Positions 25,593 to 33,812 of a DNA stretch of 64,000 nucleotides are shown piece after piece (within the stretch, counting starts at the first letter, position 1; every line of letters starts with the position of its first letter). The position numbers and the translations under genes are program-made. Origin of the DNA: Geothrix sp. Lineage in GTDB: Bacteria > Acidobacteriota > Holophagae > Holophagales > Holophagaceae. The notes beneath the pieces are model-generated. The model saw only the letters and a program-made list of their open reading frames with translations, did not search any database and had not been told where the DNA came from. The stretch covers positions 558,001 to 622,000 of the forward strand of contig NZ_CP126625.1 in NCBI RefSeq assembly GCF_030219325.1, read 5' to 3'.

Positions 25593-26614
25593 GCGGGGAC
25601 CCGCCCGGCCCGGCACACGGCGTCGGTGAGCGCCTCGATGCACTCCGGAGGGGTGTCCAGGGGGATGTCGGCGCAGCAGGTCGCCAGGGCGAATTGCTGA
25701 TCCGGGCCACGCTGCGCCAGGGCCCGGTCGCACAGGACCCCGACCTCGTCCGGGCGAAGTCCCGCCAGGTCGGGGCCGCTGAGGTTCCCCAGCAGGAGCG
25801 GGCCTGCGCCCAGCACCCTCCGGGCCTCGCCAAGGTCTTCGCCGGCATCGAGGACATAGCCCACGACGTTCGGGTGGCCCATGAAATCGCCGAGGTGGGG
25901 GAGCAGGGGGCAGCCTCCGTGGTGCAGGATGACGGGGCCGGGGATCTCGGCCAGGGCCTCTCTGAGCGCGGGTCGGCCCAGGGTTTCCACCACCCGTTCG
26001 GGGACGATGAAGCGGTTGGTCAGGTTGGCGGTCAGGGCCAGCGCAGTGGCGCCGTCGCCCAGCATGGCCTTGCCGAGGGCGGCGAAGAAGGGCGTCAGGC
26101 GGTCGAGGAGGGCCCGGGCGACCTCCGGCTGGAACAGGAGGGCATCCAGCCAGGCCTCGAGGCCGATGATGAGCGGCGGCAGGTCGAGGGGACTGACCAG
26201 GAGCCCGATGACGGGGACCCGGCCCGCGTACCTCCCGGCGAGCAGGCGGATGCTCTCCCGCAGGTAGAGGATGCCCGGGTGGCTGTCCACGTCGGGCAGC
26301 GGCAGCCTGAGCGCCGCCTCGGCGGATTCCGCCGCGAAGGCGGCCACATTGGGCGGCTGGCGGAGACTGGAGGTCACCCGGCTGCCGAAGGCCTCGCCGA
26401 GGCCGGCCAGGACGAAGGGGCTGATGAGGAAGTCGGGGCTGAAGGTCTCGAGGATGGCGACCTGGCCCTCGACGTAGACCGCGGGATCCCGGTAGTGATC
26501 CTTGAGGGAGGCGCCCGTGAGCTTCGCTCCGTAGAGCCCGGCGTTGAGGAGCAGGAGGGGCCGGTCGGCCGGCTGGTCCTGGAGGGCGGCCATCAACCGC
26601 TCGAGGCTGTTCAT
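25589..26614 (-). CDS. MtbA/UroD-family corrinoid methyltransferase
   Basis: A 341-residue TIM-barrel protein of the uroporphyrinogen decarboxylase superfamily. The neighbours make it a methylcobamide:acceptor methyltransferase rather than a heme enzyme. Probable zinc ligands are HHGGC (about residues 235-239) and a CC pair in LATCCADIPLDTP near the C-terminus. The canonical MtaA/MtbA motif is HxC, so the spacing here is unusual. NLSGPDLAGL fits the family segment before the last strand. It overlaps both neighbours by four bases. The methyl acceptor, such as coenzyme M, tetrahydrofolate or another thiol, cannot be read from the sequence. Confidence 0.85.
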   Translation of the reverse strand: MNSLERLMAALQDQPADRPLLLLNAGLYGAKLTGASLKDHYRDPAVYVEGQVAILETFSPDFLISPFVLAGLGEAFGSRVTSSLRQPPNVAAFAAESAEAALRLPLPDVDSHPGILYLRESIRLLAGRYAGRVPVIGLLVSPLDLPPLIIGLEAWLDALLFQPEVARALLDRLTPFFAALGKAMLGDGATALALTANLTNRFIVPERVVETLGRPALREALAEIPGPVILHHGGCPLLPHLGDFMGHPNVVGYVLDAGEDLGEARRVLGAGPLLLGNLSGPDLAGLRPDEVGVLCDRALAQRGPDQQFALATCCADIPLDTPPECIEALTDAVCRAGRVPA

Positions 26615-27309
26615 GGCAGGGCACGCAGGGGGGTGGGGTCCAGGTTCAGGGAGCGCTGCCAGAGCCGCTCGAACAGGGCCGAGGCCTCCAGGGCGCTGGT
26701 GGCGGTGCCATCCCCGCCCAGGTCCGACACCAGCTCGGGTCGCAGCTTGAAGACGGCGCCCCCCACGGCGAGCTGGACCTTGCCGGTCAGTCCGCGCCGG
26801 TCGATCTCCGCCCGGATCCGGGCCACGTTCTTGGCGGTGGTGTACATCATGGCCGAGGCGCCGATCACCCGCGCCCCGGTCTCTTCGGCCTGATCCACGA
26901 ACTGGGCCGGCGGGACATCCACGCCCAGGTCGCGCACGTCCCAGCCGGCGGTCCGGAGGAAGGCCACGACCATGTTCCGGCCGAGAGGATGGAAATCATC
27001 CTCGACGTTGCCCAGGAGCACCGGCCCCTTGGAGGGGAGGATCGGGCCGCCATCGGGGCTGGATTCACGCAGCAGCCTGGACAGGACATCTTCCGCGACC
27101 TTCGAGGCCACGTAGCCGGTGGCGAGGGAGACGCCGCCATGGCCCTGGGACCAGAGCGTCCCGAAGGACTCCAGGGTGGGGGACAGCAGCTCCGGGACCA
27201 CCTGGCTGAAGGAACGGCCGACGGCCCAGGCGTCGACCACGGCCGCCGCGCCGGCACGGTCGGCCCGCTCGATGGCGTCGAGCAGTTCCTGGCAGTAGTT
27301 CCGATCCAT
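26611..27309 (-). CDS. Corrinoid (B12-binding) methyl-carrier protein
   Basis: A 232-residue protein of the MtaC/MtbC type. The N-terminal helical cap domain covers about residues 1-90. The Rossmann-like B12 domain has the base-off ligand motif as DDFHPLG (DxHxxG), the serine segment IGASAMMYTT and the glycine turn LAVGGAVF. It carries a methyl group on cobalt between two methyltransferases. It is the first gene of a four-gene overlapping operon. No substrate-specific methyltransferase (MttB, MtaB or MtbB type) and no RamA-type activator is in the window. Confidence 0.92.
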   Translation of the reverse strand: MDRNYCQELLDAIERADRAGAAAVVDAWAVGRSFSQVVPELLSPTLESFGTLWSQGHGGVSLATGYVASKVAEDVLSRLLRESSPDGGPILPSKGPVLLGNVEDDFHPLGRNMVVAFLRTAGWDVRDLGVDVPPAQFVDQAEETGARVIGASAMMYTTAKNVARIRAEIDRRGLTGKVQLAVGGAVFKLRPELVSDLGGDGTATSALEASALFERLWQRSLNLDPTPLRALP

Positions 27310-27550
27310 GATGCCTCCACCCCGAGGGCGGGAACCCGCGCGCAGGCCTCAGCGACCTGACTGGAATATGACCCGGTTGACCCACTGGATGTATCGGTAA
27401 GAAATGGTCATGGGGAAAATTTGGGGCCGGGGGTGGGCGGCGCAGGCAGTCCATCTCCCTGCAACCGGGTCTATTCCCTGCCGTTCCGCGAATTGACGAT
27501 GCCTGTGCTCACAGATTCCCGCGATAATGGGGAACTCCTCCGAGGTTGTG

Positions 27551-28693
27551 ATGTCCAAGAAGGAAACGCCGCTGTTCCCCCTCCGCAAGGGCCTGCACAC
27601 GCGGCAGGCGCACGTGGACCTGCCCGCGGGCACCTTCGAGGAGGAGCACGCCCGGCAGGGCTTCTTCGGCCGCACCACGCACCTCTACCGCCTGCATCCG
27701 GTGACGGACTGGACCCGCATCGAGGGGCCCCTGCGGCCCCACAGCTACGACCTGAACGGCCTGCAGCCCTCTGGGGATGAGGCCATCCGGGCCTCGATGT
27801 TCGGTTCCACCGAGGCGGCTTTCGCCCCCATCTGCCTGCTGCACAACCACGATGTCGCCCTGCACTGGGTGGCGCCCGCCGCCATGGACTTCTTCTACCG
27901 CAATGCGGATGGCGACGATGTCTACTACATTCATGCGGGCAGCGGAAAGCTGGAGACTTCCTTCGGCGCACTGGTCTACGCCACCGGGGACTACCTGGTG
28001 ATCCCCCGGGGCACCACCTACCGCTTCCTGCCCGACTCGGCTGACCAGCGCTACCTGCTCATCGAGAGCTTCAGCGAGGTCACCATCCCCGATCGCAACC
28101 AGCTGGGCCCCAACGCCATCTTCGACCCTGCCATGGTGGACACGCCGGAGCTGGAGCCCTACGACGCGACGCCGAGGGAATGGGCCGTCCACATCAAGCG
28201 CGAGAACGAGATCACCAAGGTTTTCTACCCCTTCAATCCGCTGGACGTGGTGGGCTGGAAGGGCGACCTCACCGTGTGGCGCATCAACGTGAAGGACATC
28301 CGGCCCGTCCTCAGCGCCCGCTACCACCTGCCGCCCAGCGCGCACTCCACCTTCATCGCGAACAACTTCGTCATCTGCTCCTTCCTGCCGCGGCCCTTCG
28401 AGGAGGAGGAGGGCGCCATGCGCGTGCCCTTCTACCACTCCAACATCGACTACGACGAGGTGCTGTTCTACTCCGCGGGCCACTTCTTCAGCCGAGATGG
28501 CATCGGCGCGGGCATGGTGACCTGGCATCCCCAGGGCATCCACCACGGGCCGCACCCCAAGGCCATCCCCCTCAGCAAGACCAAGGAGCGTACCGACGAG
28601 GTGGCCGTCATGGTGGATACCTTCCGTCCCCTGAAGGCCACGCCTGCCGCAGGGCTGGTGGAGAACGTCAACTACTGGGCGAGCTGGAAGTAG
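27551..28693 (+). CDS. hmgA: Homogentisate 1,2-dioxygenase
   Basis: A 380-residue enzyme that opens the ring of homogentisate to maleylacetoacetate with Fe(II) and O2, in tyrosine and phenylalanine catabolism. The iron ligands are expected in FYHSNIDYDEVLF (His and Glu) and HHGPHP. LYRLHPVTDW and PRGTTYRFLPD are typical of the shorter bacterial forms (human enzyme about 445 residues). GAGG five bases before the ATG at 27551 supports the start. It is monocistronic here. A fumarylacetoacetase-family gene lies 7 kb away on the other strand. It implies at least micro-oxic growth. Confidence 0.9.
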   Translation: MSKKETPLFPLRKGLHTRQAHVDLPAGTFEEEHARQGFFGRTTHLYRLHPVTDWTRIEGPLRPHSYDLNGLQPSGDEAIRASMFGSTEAAFAPICLLHNHDVALHWVAPAAMDFFYRNADGDDVYYIHAGSGKLETSFGALVYATGDYLVIPRGTTYRFLPDSADQRYLLIESFSEVTIPDRNQLGPNAIFDPAMVDTPELEPYDATPREWAVHIKRENEITKVFYPFNPLDVVGWKGDLTVWRINVKDIRPVLSARYHLPPSAHSTFIANNFVICSFLPRPFEEEEGAMRVPFYHSNIDYDEVLFYSAGHFFSRDGIGAGMVTWHPQGIHHGPHPKAIPLSKTKERTDEVAVMVDTFRPLKATPAAGLVENVNYWASWK

Positions 28694-28989
28694 GACGAGG
28701 TGCTGGCGGAAGCCTAGCCCGCGCCCAGGAACCGCTCCACGATCCGCCTCAGGGGCATGTACAGGAACCGGAAGGGGCCGTGGTGTTGCCGGCGGTCCAG
28801 CAGGTTTCGCGCTCGCATGGGGCACCCAATTGGAGGATTGATGAGAATTTCCATCATCTGCTTTGGCGACGCAAGTGAATAAGTAGGAAACCGGCAAAAA
28901 TCGTAAATCGAAGATCTATCGATCATCTAAGCCCTCCTTCCATCCCGCCAGTCCGAGGCGGTTTGCTAGGCTGGATCGGGAGACGCGGC
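28694..28989. other. Intergenic stretch between hmgA and the MscS gene
   Basis: About 296 bases without a convincing gene. The first half is GC-rich. The second half (about 28830-28925) is AT-rich, with CGATCTATCGATC-like short palindromic sequence at 28910-28926. I see no clear terminator for hmgA. Confidence 0.5.
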
Positions 28990-29907
28990 ATGGAACCACG
29001 AACGGCGATGATGGCGATGCTCATGGGCCCGGAGTGGGTGAAGGGGCTGCTGGGCTGGATGGGGCGCAGCGGCTGGTCGCGCCTGGGCCACCTGCTCCTG
29101 GTGGCGGTCGCCTGCGTCGGGCTCCTCCTGGCCGTGAAGCTGGTCACCCGCGCCGTGCGCCGGGCCGTGGACGATGGGAACGACGACGTGACCTCGGACT
29201 CCGAGCGGCGGGCCGAGACCCTGGGTTCCGTGCTCACCAATGCGGCCCGCGTGTTGGTGGTGGCCTTCTTCCTGCTGATGACGCTGCAGGAATTCGGCGT
29301 GAACATCGGCCCCCTGGTGGCCGGTGCGGGCGTGGCGGGCGTGGCCCTGGGTTTCGGCGCCCAGAGCCTGGTGAAGGACGTCATCAGCGGGTTCTTCCTG
29401 CTCATGGAGAACCAGTTCGGCGTGGGCGACATCATCAGCGTGGACGACAAGCACACGGGCACCGTGGAGCGCATGACCCTGCGCATCACCCAGCTGCGGG
29501 ATGCGGAAGGCCGCGCCCACTTCGTGCCGAACGGCTCCATCATCCGCGTGGTGGTGCTCTCCAAGGATTTCGCCCGCGCCCTGGTGGACGTGGAGGTGGA
29601 CTACGGCACCGATCCCGACCGGGCCTTCGAGGTGCTCCGGCAGGCCGGCGCGAAGCTGCATGCGGACTGGCCCGACCAGGTCATGGAACCCCTCGAGGTC
29701 AAAGGCATCGAGACCCTCAGCCCCAGCGGCTTCATCATCCGCACTTTCACCAAGACCGCGCCCGGGGCCCAGTGGGAAGTCGCGCGGGAGCTGCGCCGGC
29801 GGATCCTGCTGGCCTTCCGCGCGGCCGGCATCGAGATTCCCTACCCGCAGCGGGTGGTCCATCACCGGGGCGCCACCCCCGGGACCGGGGCGGAATCGGA
29901 CGACTGA
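28990..29907 (+). CDS. MscS-family mechanosensitive channel
   Basis: A 305-residue inner-membrane channel that opens under membrane tension to release solutes on hypo-osmotic shock. The pore-lining helix is unmistakable in GAGVAGVALGFGAQSLVKD, followed by ISGFFLLMENQFGVGD. A first helix is near residues 35-52 and another near 85-100. The cytoplasmic beta and alpha/beta domains follow (VPNGSIIRVV). GGGAG seven bases before the ATG supports the start. It is a compact one, similar to E. coli MscS (286 residues). Confidence 0.92.
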   Translation: MEPRTAMMAMLMGPEWVKGLLGWMGRSGWSRLGHLLLVAVACVGLLLAVKLVTRAVRRAVDDGNDDVTSDSERRAETLGSVLTNAARVLVVAFFLLMTLQEFGVNIGPLVAGAGVAGVALGFGAQSLVKDVISGFFLLMENQFGVGDIISVDDKHTGTVERMTLRITQLRDAEGRAHFVPNGSIIRVVVLSKDFARALVDVEVDYGTDPDRAFEVLRQAGAKLHADWPDQVMEPLEVKGIETLSPSGFIIRTFTKTAPGAQWEVARELRRRILLAFRAAGIEIPYPQRVVHHRGATPGTGAESDD

Positions 29908-29943
29908 GCGGACCTGTGGGAACCAGCCGCCCGCGGACGGGGG

Positions 29944-30342
29944 TCAGCGTACCAGCCAGGCCCGCGCGATCCTGCCGTCCTTGACTTCGTAGATCACGAC
30001 CGCCGTGAGCGGAGGACGCTCCGCCCCGCCCGGTACGAGGAGCACGCCGGTGATGCGCTCCTGATCGAGCACGAAGGGGGTCTGAAGGACGCGGTGGAGG
30101 ACCTCTGCATGGAGCGTCGGATTGGCCTGGAACCGGGCCGCATAGAAGGCGCGGATGGCCGCCGTGCCCTTGGCCAGGAGGGCACCGGTGGCGAGTTCGA
30201 CGATCTCGGCATCGGCGGCATAGGTGGCGGCGAAGGCCTCCGCATCGTGGCGGTTGTAGGCGTCGAGCTGGGCCTGGATGACGGGCTGAGGGGCCAGGTC
30301 CGTCACCGGCGTCAGGATGGGAGGAGGGAGGGGTGGCAGCAT
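29944..30342 (-). CDS. SnoaL-like/NTF2-fold protein
   Basis: A 132-residue single-domain protein of the NTF2-like fold. VIQAQLDAYNRHDAEAFAATYAADAEIVEL is the usual opening helix and strand (shown in part: AQLDAYNRHDAEAF). Members act as small isomerases, hydrolases or binding proteins; no catalytic residues are clear. The ATG at 30342 follows a GAGG. It is ten bases downstream of an amidohydrolase gene and probably the last gene of that operon. Confidence 0.75.
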   Translation of the reverse strand: MLPPLPPPILTPVTDLAPQPVIQAQLDAYNRHDAEAFAATYAADAEIVELATGALLAKGTAAIRAFYAARFQANPTLHAEVLHRVLQTPFVLDQERITGVLLVPGGAERPPLTAVVIYEVKDGRIARAWLVR

Positions 30343-30352
30343 GGACGGGTCC

Positions 30353-31822
30353 TCAGCGGATGCCCACGTGGCCGCGCACCGATTCGATGAGCCGGGCGGA
30401 GTCGTAGCCCAGGCCATCCTTGAAGACCGTCACCACGTTCTCGACGTCAGCGATGTTCCGGGAGGGGTCGCCCTTCACCACCACCAGGTCCGCCTGCTTG
30501 CCGGGGGCCAGGGTGCCGATGCGGTCGAGGCGGCCCAGGAAGGCGGCGCCGTTGGCGCTGTAGATGCGGATGGCCTCCACGGGGGTGAAGCCCGCTTCGA
30601 CCAGCAGCTCCAGTTCCCGCTGATCGCCGAAGCCCGGCAGCACGCCACCCGCGCCCGTGGGGTCGGGACCGGCCAGCAGCAGGCCACCGGCCTTGACGAA
30701 GGCCAGCTCGAAGGCCATCTCCTTCTTGAGGAGCTGCTCGGCCATGCCGTTGGCGACCACCTTCACCCGGCCCCGGGCCGCGAGGTAGCTGGCCTTGGAC
30801 TCGGCGGACATGGCCGCGAGCATGCGCGCCTGCAGGGGCGGGCGCCCGGGGACGCCCAGCTCGAACACCGGCAGGGTGGAGGTGACGGCCACCCGCTTCG
30901 CCACCAGGTCCCGGATCAGTTTCTGCACCTCGGGTCCGCCCACGTCCACCTTCAGCCAGGAGCCCCAGGAGGCCGACACCGGCGGGCCCACGTCCGGCTT
31001 CTTGTCCGGCGCGAACTCCGTGTCCGTGTACACGGGGCCGTGCTCGAAGTCATCGATGCCCAGGGCCATGGCCTCGGGCCAGGTCACGGAGCCCAGGTGC
31101 CCGGTCACCTTGAGCCCCCGGGCGTGGGCGGCCTGGATGGCCGCGCCGAGGTCGGCCCGGCGGATGTTCATGTAGGCCTTGAAGGAGGTGACGCCCGCAT
31201 CGGCCCAGAAGTCCACGAAGCGCCGGGCCTCCTCGGGGCTCTGCAGGGCGTGCATCTGGGGCGTCATGGGCTCCAGGCCCTCGAGGTAGGGGCCCGTCAC
31301 GTCCATCTTCGGACCGGGCATGAGGCCCGCGTCGATCTGCCGCTTGATGTTGAGGTCCGTGTAGGGCTCCAGGCTGCCGGTGGTGCGGATGGTGGTGATG
31401 CCGCAGGCCAGGTAGAGGCGCGGGGCCGAGTAGGCGATCTCGGCGAAGAGCCGCCCGGGCGGCACCGCCGCGCCTTTCTCATCGCTGTGGATCGAGTGGG
31501 TGTAGAAGAGGTGGTTGTGCATGCCCACCAGGCCCGGCAGTACGGTGTGGCCGGTGAGGTCGATCACCTGGGCGTCCTTGGGGGGCGTCAGGGCGGCGGC
31601 GGGCCCCATGGCTTCGATGCAGCCTCCGCGGAGGATCAGCACCTGGTCCTCGCGGGCGGGCGCCCCTGTGCCATCCACCACCCGGGCATGCACCAGGGCC
31701 ACCACCGGCGCGTCGACCTTGAGGAACTGACGGACTTCGGTGGAGGGCGCGGCCACCGTCTGGGCGCCCAGCCGGACTGCCAGGACCACGGCCAGGACAG
31801 TGATGCGTCTGCAGGGGGACAT
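30353..31822 (-). CDS. Secreted amidohydrolase (prolidase/imidazolonepropionase-like)
   Basis: A 489-residue exported metal-dependent hydrolase. A signal peptide covers about residues 1-20. The HxH motif is GMHNHLFY. The bridging lysine is probably in GVTSFKAYM, and the later metal histidines are in GHLGS and DFEHG. The catalytic aspartate is in AGPDPTG. The C-terminal GTLAPGKQADLVVV closes the composite beta-sandwich. The type is common among exported dipeptidases and Xaa-Pro dipeptidase-like enzymes, but the substrate is uncertain. It lies with a second amidohydrolase and an S33 hydrolase. Confidence 0.85.
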   Translation of the reverse strand: MSPCRRITVLAVVLAVRLGAQTVAAPSTEVRQFLKVDAPVVALVHARVVDGTGAPAREDQVLILRGGCIEAMGPAAALTPPKDAQVIDLTGHTVLPGLVGMHNHLFYTHSIHSDEKGAAVPPGRLFAEIAYSAPRLYLACGITTIRTTGSLEPYTDLNIKRQIDAGLMPGPKMDVTGPYLEGLEPMTPQMHALQSPEEARRFVDFWADAGVTSFKAYMNIRRADLGAAIQAAHARGLKVTGHLGSVTWPEAMALGIDDFEHGPVYTDTEFAPDKKPDVGPPVSASWGSWLKVDVGGPEVQKLIRDLVAKRVAVTSTLPVFELGVPGRPPLQARMLAAMSAESKASYLAARGRVKVVANGMAEQLLKKEMAFELAFVKAGGLLLAGPDPTGAGGVLPGFGDQRELELLVEAGFTPVEAIRIYSANGAAFLGRLDRIGTLAPGKQADLVVVKGDPSRNIADVENVVTVFKDGLGYDSARLIESVRGHVGIR

Positions 31823-31891
31823 GCAACCTCCCGTGATCGTGAGTGCCAAGCTACCAGGGAATCCGGCAGGGGGCCGGCAAGGACCTGCCCA

Positions 31892-32749
31892 TCAGACCTG
31901 CAGCCGCAGGCCCGCCAGGCGCCAGGCTTCGGCCAGGTCGCCGGTGGCGAGGGCCTGGTGGATGGCATGGTCGAGGCCCGCGGGGGCGATGGGATCGCCG
32001 GGCTTCCGCCTTGCCGCCGAAAGATCTGGCAGGACCGGGCTGTTCGCCAGCTGCCCCAGGTCGTTGCCGGTGAGGACGCGGCTCGCCTTCAGGGGGGCGG
32101 GCAGGGCATCGTAGCCGATGGGTCGGCTGGCCGGCTTGGGCACTTCGAACACCGCGGCGCCGCTGGCCCGGGTGTAGAAGGCACCGCCGTTTCGGCCCAC
32201 CAGGTCGAGGGCATCGGGATGGAGGATGCCATCCACGAAGCAGTCCTCGCGCACGTGGAAGGCCAGCACCTCGCCGATGAGCATCAAGCCCGAGCCCGGA
32301 CCTGCGCCCAGTTCCACGACCTGCTTCAGCCGGCACTCCATCTGGAAAGGGCTTTCGCCCACCAGCGCGGGTTCCACGAAGCGCGCGGGGACCGGCGTCA
32401 GCCCGCACTTGGGGAACTCGTCCACGCCATCGGGCCACTCGGCGCTGGCCACGTTCATCGGGTGCAGCATGGCGTGGCTCACGGCGGCGATGACGAACTC
32501 CCCCGTGGCCACGGCGTTCAGGTAGGTGTGCTTCACCGTGCCATCGCGGCCGCGGCGGTTGGGCGCGAAGGCCACCGTGGGCGGGTTCGAGCCGAAGGCG
32601 TTGAAGAAGCTGAAGGGGGAGAGGTTCCGCACGCCCTTGGCGCTGATGGTGCTGGCCAGCGCGATGGGGCGCGGCGCCACGCCGCCGCAGAGCAGGGCGT
32701 TGGTTTCGATGGGACTGAGGTCCCCGGGGAGGATGGTGCGGTGGCTCAC
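31892..32749 (-). CDS. Flavin reductase-like/FMN-binding split-barrel protein
   Basis: A 285-residue cytoplasmic protein of the flavin reductase (DIM6/NTAB) family. The segments GVAPRPIALASTIS, NLSPFSFFNAFGSNPP and EFVIAAVSHAM are the FMN-binding split barrel. About 90 extra C-terminal residues have no recognised domain. The start is GTG at 32749, overlapping the stop of the upstream hydrolase (GTGA), so the two are coupled. Homologues reduce or bind FMN; a partner oxygenase is not visible nearby. Confidence 0.82.
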   Translation of the reverse strand: MSHRTILPGDLSPIETNALLCGGVAPRPIALASTISAKGVRNLSPFSFFNAFGSNPPTVAFAPNRRGRDGTVKHTYLNAVATGEFVIAAVSHAMLHPMNVASAEWPDGVDEFPKCGLTPVPARFVEPALVGESPFQMECRLKQVVELGAGPGSGLMLIGEVLAFHVREDCFVDGILHPDALDLVGRNGGAFYTRASGAAVFEVPKPASRPIGYDALPAPLKASRVLTGNDLGQLANSPVLPDLSAARRKPGDPIAPAGLDHAIHQALATGDLAEAWRLAGLRLQV

Positions 32750-33786
32750 GGCTTTCCGAAGGACACGGTCTTGCGGCCCGCGTCCGTCTCCTTCAGGAAG
32801 CGGATGAGACCCCGGTTGTAGGTGGCCTGGTCGTCCCACATGGCCATGTGGCTGCCTCCGGGGCAGAGCAGGAAGCTGCCGTGCTGCACCTGGCCTGCGA
32901 CCCACTTCATGTGGGCGGGATCCATGGTGTCGTGGGTGCCGCCGATGACCAGGGTGGGCATGGCGAGCTTCGGCAGGTCTGCCTTGCGGTCCCATTTCTC
33001 CAGGCGGCCCGAGGCGCCGAACTCGCTGGGCCCCTGCATGAGCACGTAGATCTCCTTGTTGGCCCGGGCGGCGGCGCGGTTGAAGGCATCGGGCCACTCC
33101 GGCAGGCGGCAGAGGTGCTTGGCGTAGAAGTGCGGGATGAGCAGCTCCATGTAGCGGGGGCTTTCATACTGGCCCTGGGCCTCCAGCTCCTTCACCTCCT
33201 TCACCACGGCTGGATCCATGCCCTTGGCCAGCACGTCCTCCGCATAGCGGTTGTAGTCGGGGATGCTCATCATCATGTTCGAGATGACCAGGCCCTTGAG
33301 GTTCACGCCGTACTTCAGCGCGTATTCCACGGCGAGGATGCCGCCCCAGGAGTGGCCCAGCAGGTAGAAGTCGTCCTTGTTCAGGCCCAGGGCCAGGCGC
33401 ACCTGCTCGACCTCTTCCACGAAGCGCTCCGTGGTCCAGAGGTCCTTGTCCTTGGGCTGGTCCGAGAAGGCGCTGCCCAGCTGGTCGTAGTAGATGAACT
33501 CGATGCCCTCGGCGGGCAGATAGCCCTCCAGCGATTCGAAGTATTCATGCGTGAAGCCCGGGCCGCCATGGAGCAGCAGCAGCTTGATGCGCGGGTTGTG
33601 GCCGAAGCGCTTGGTCCACACCTTGAACTCGCCCTTGGGCGTCTTGATGGGAATGAGCTTCACGCCGCCCTCGCGGACCTTCGAGGCGTCCGCAAAGTAG
33701 GACTTGAGCGTCGGTGCGGCCTTCTGCGCGGCGGCCGGGATGGCGCCGAAGAGCGACGCGAGGACGAAACACAGGACTCGGCGCAT
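32746..33786 (-). CDS. Secreted proline iminopeptidase-like hydrolase (S33)
   Basis: A 346-residue alpha/beta hydrolase with an N-terminal signal peptide (about residues 1-21, ending AAAQ). LLLLHGGPGFTHEYF is the oxyanion-hole motif of prolyl aminopeptidases and GHSWGG is the nucleophile elbow. The acid and histidine lie in GGTHDTMDP and GGSHMAMWD. Such enzymes release N-terminal proline or cleave small amides. It is coupled to the flavin reductase gene downstream. Confidence 0.88.
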   Translation of the reverse strand: MRRVLCFVLASLFGAIPAAAQKAAPTLKSYFADASKVREGGVKLIPIKTPKGEFKVWTKRFGHNPRIKLLLLHGGPGFTHEYFESLEGYLPAEGIEFIYYDQLGSAFSDQPKDKDLWTTERFVEEVEQVRLALGLNKDDFYLLGHSWGGILAVEYALKYGVNLKGLVISNMMMSIPDYNRYAEDVLAKGMDPAVVKEVKELEAQGQYESPRYMELLIPHFYAKHLCRLPEWPDAFNRAAARANKEIYVLMQGPSEFGASGRLEKWDRKADLPKLAMPTLVIGGTHDTMDPAHMKWVAGQVQHGSFLLCPGGSHMAMWDDQATYNRGLIRFLKETDAGRKTVSFGKP

Positions 33787-33812
33787 GGATACCTCGGGAT
33801 GGGAAGGCAGTC

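Noticed and set aside
25589-26614. Uroporphyrinogen decarboxylase (hemE)
   Set aside because: The zinc-type His/Cys residues and the overlapping corrinoid and DUF1638 genes point to a corrinoid methyltransferase.
27421-27550. A -10-like GATAAT at 27523-27528 as the hmgA promoter
   Set aside because: No acceptable -35 element lies 16-18 bases upstream, so I did not list it.
28714-28926. A short minus-strand open frame between hmgA and the MscS gene
   Set aside because: It has no ribosome-binding site, no recognisable motif and runs through an AT-rich non-coding stretch.
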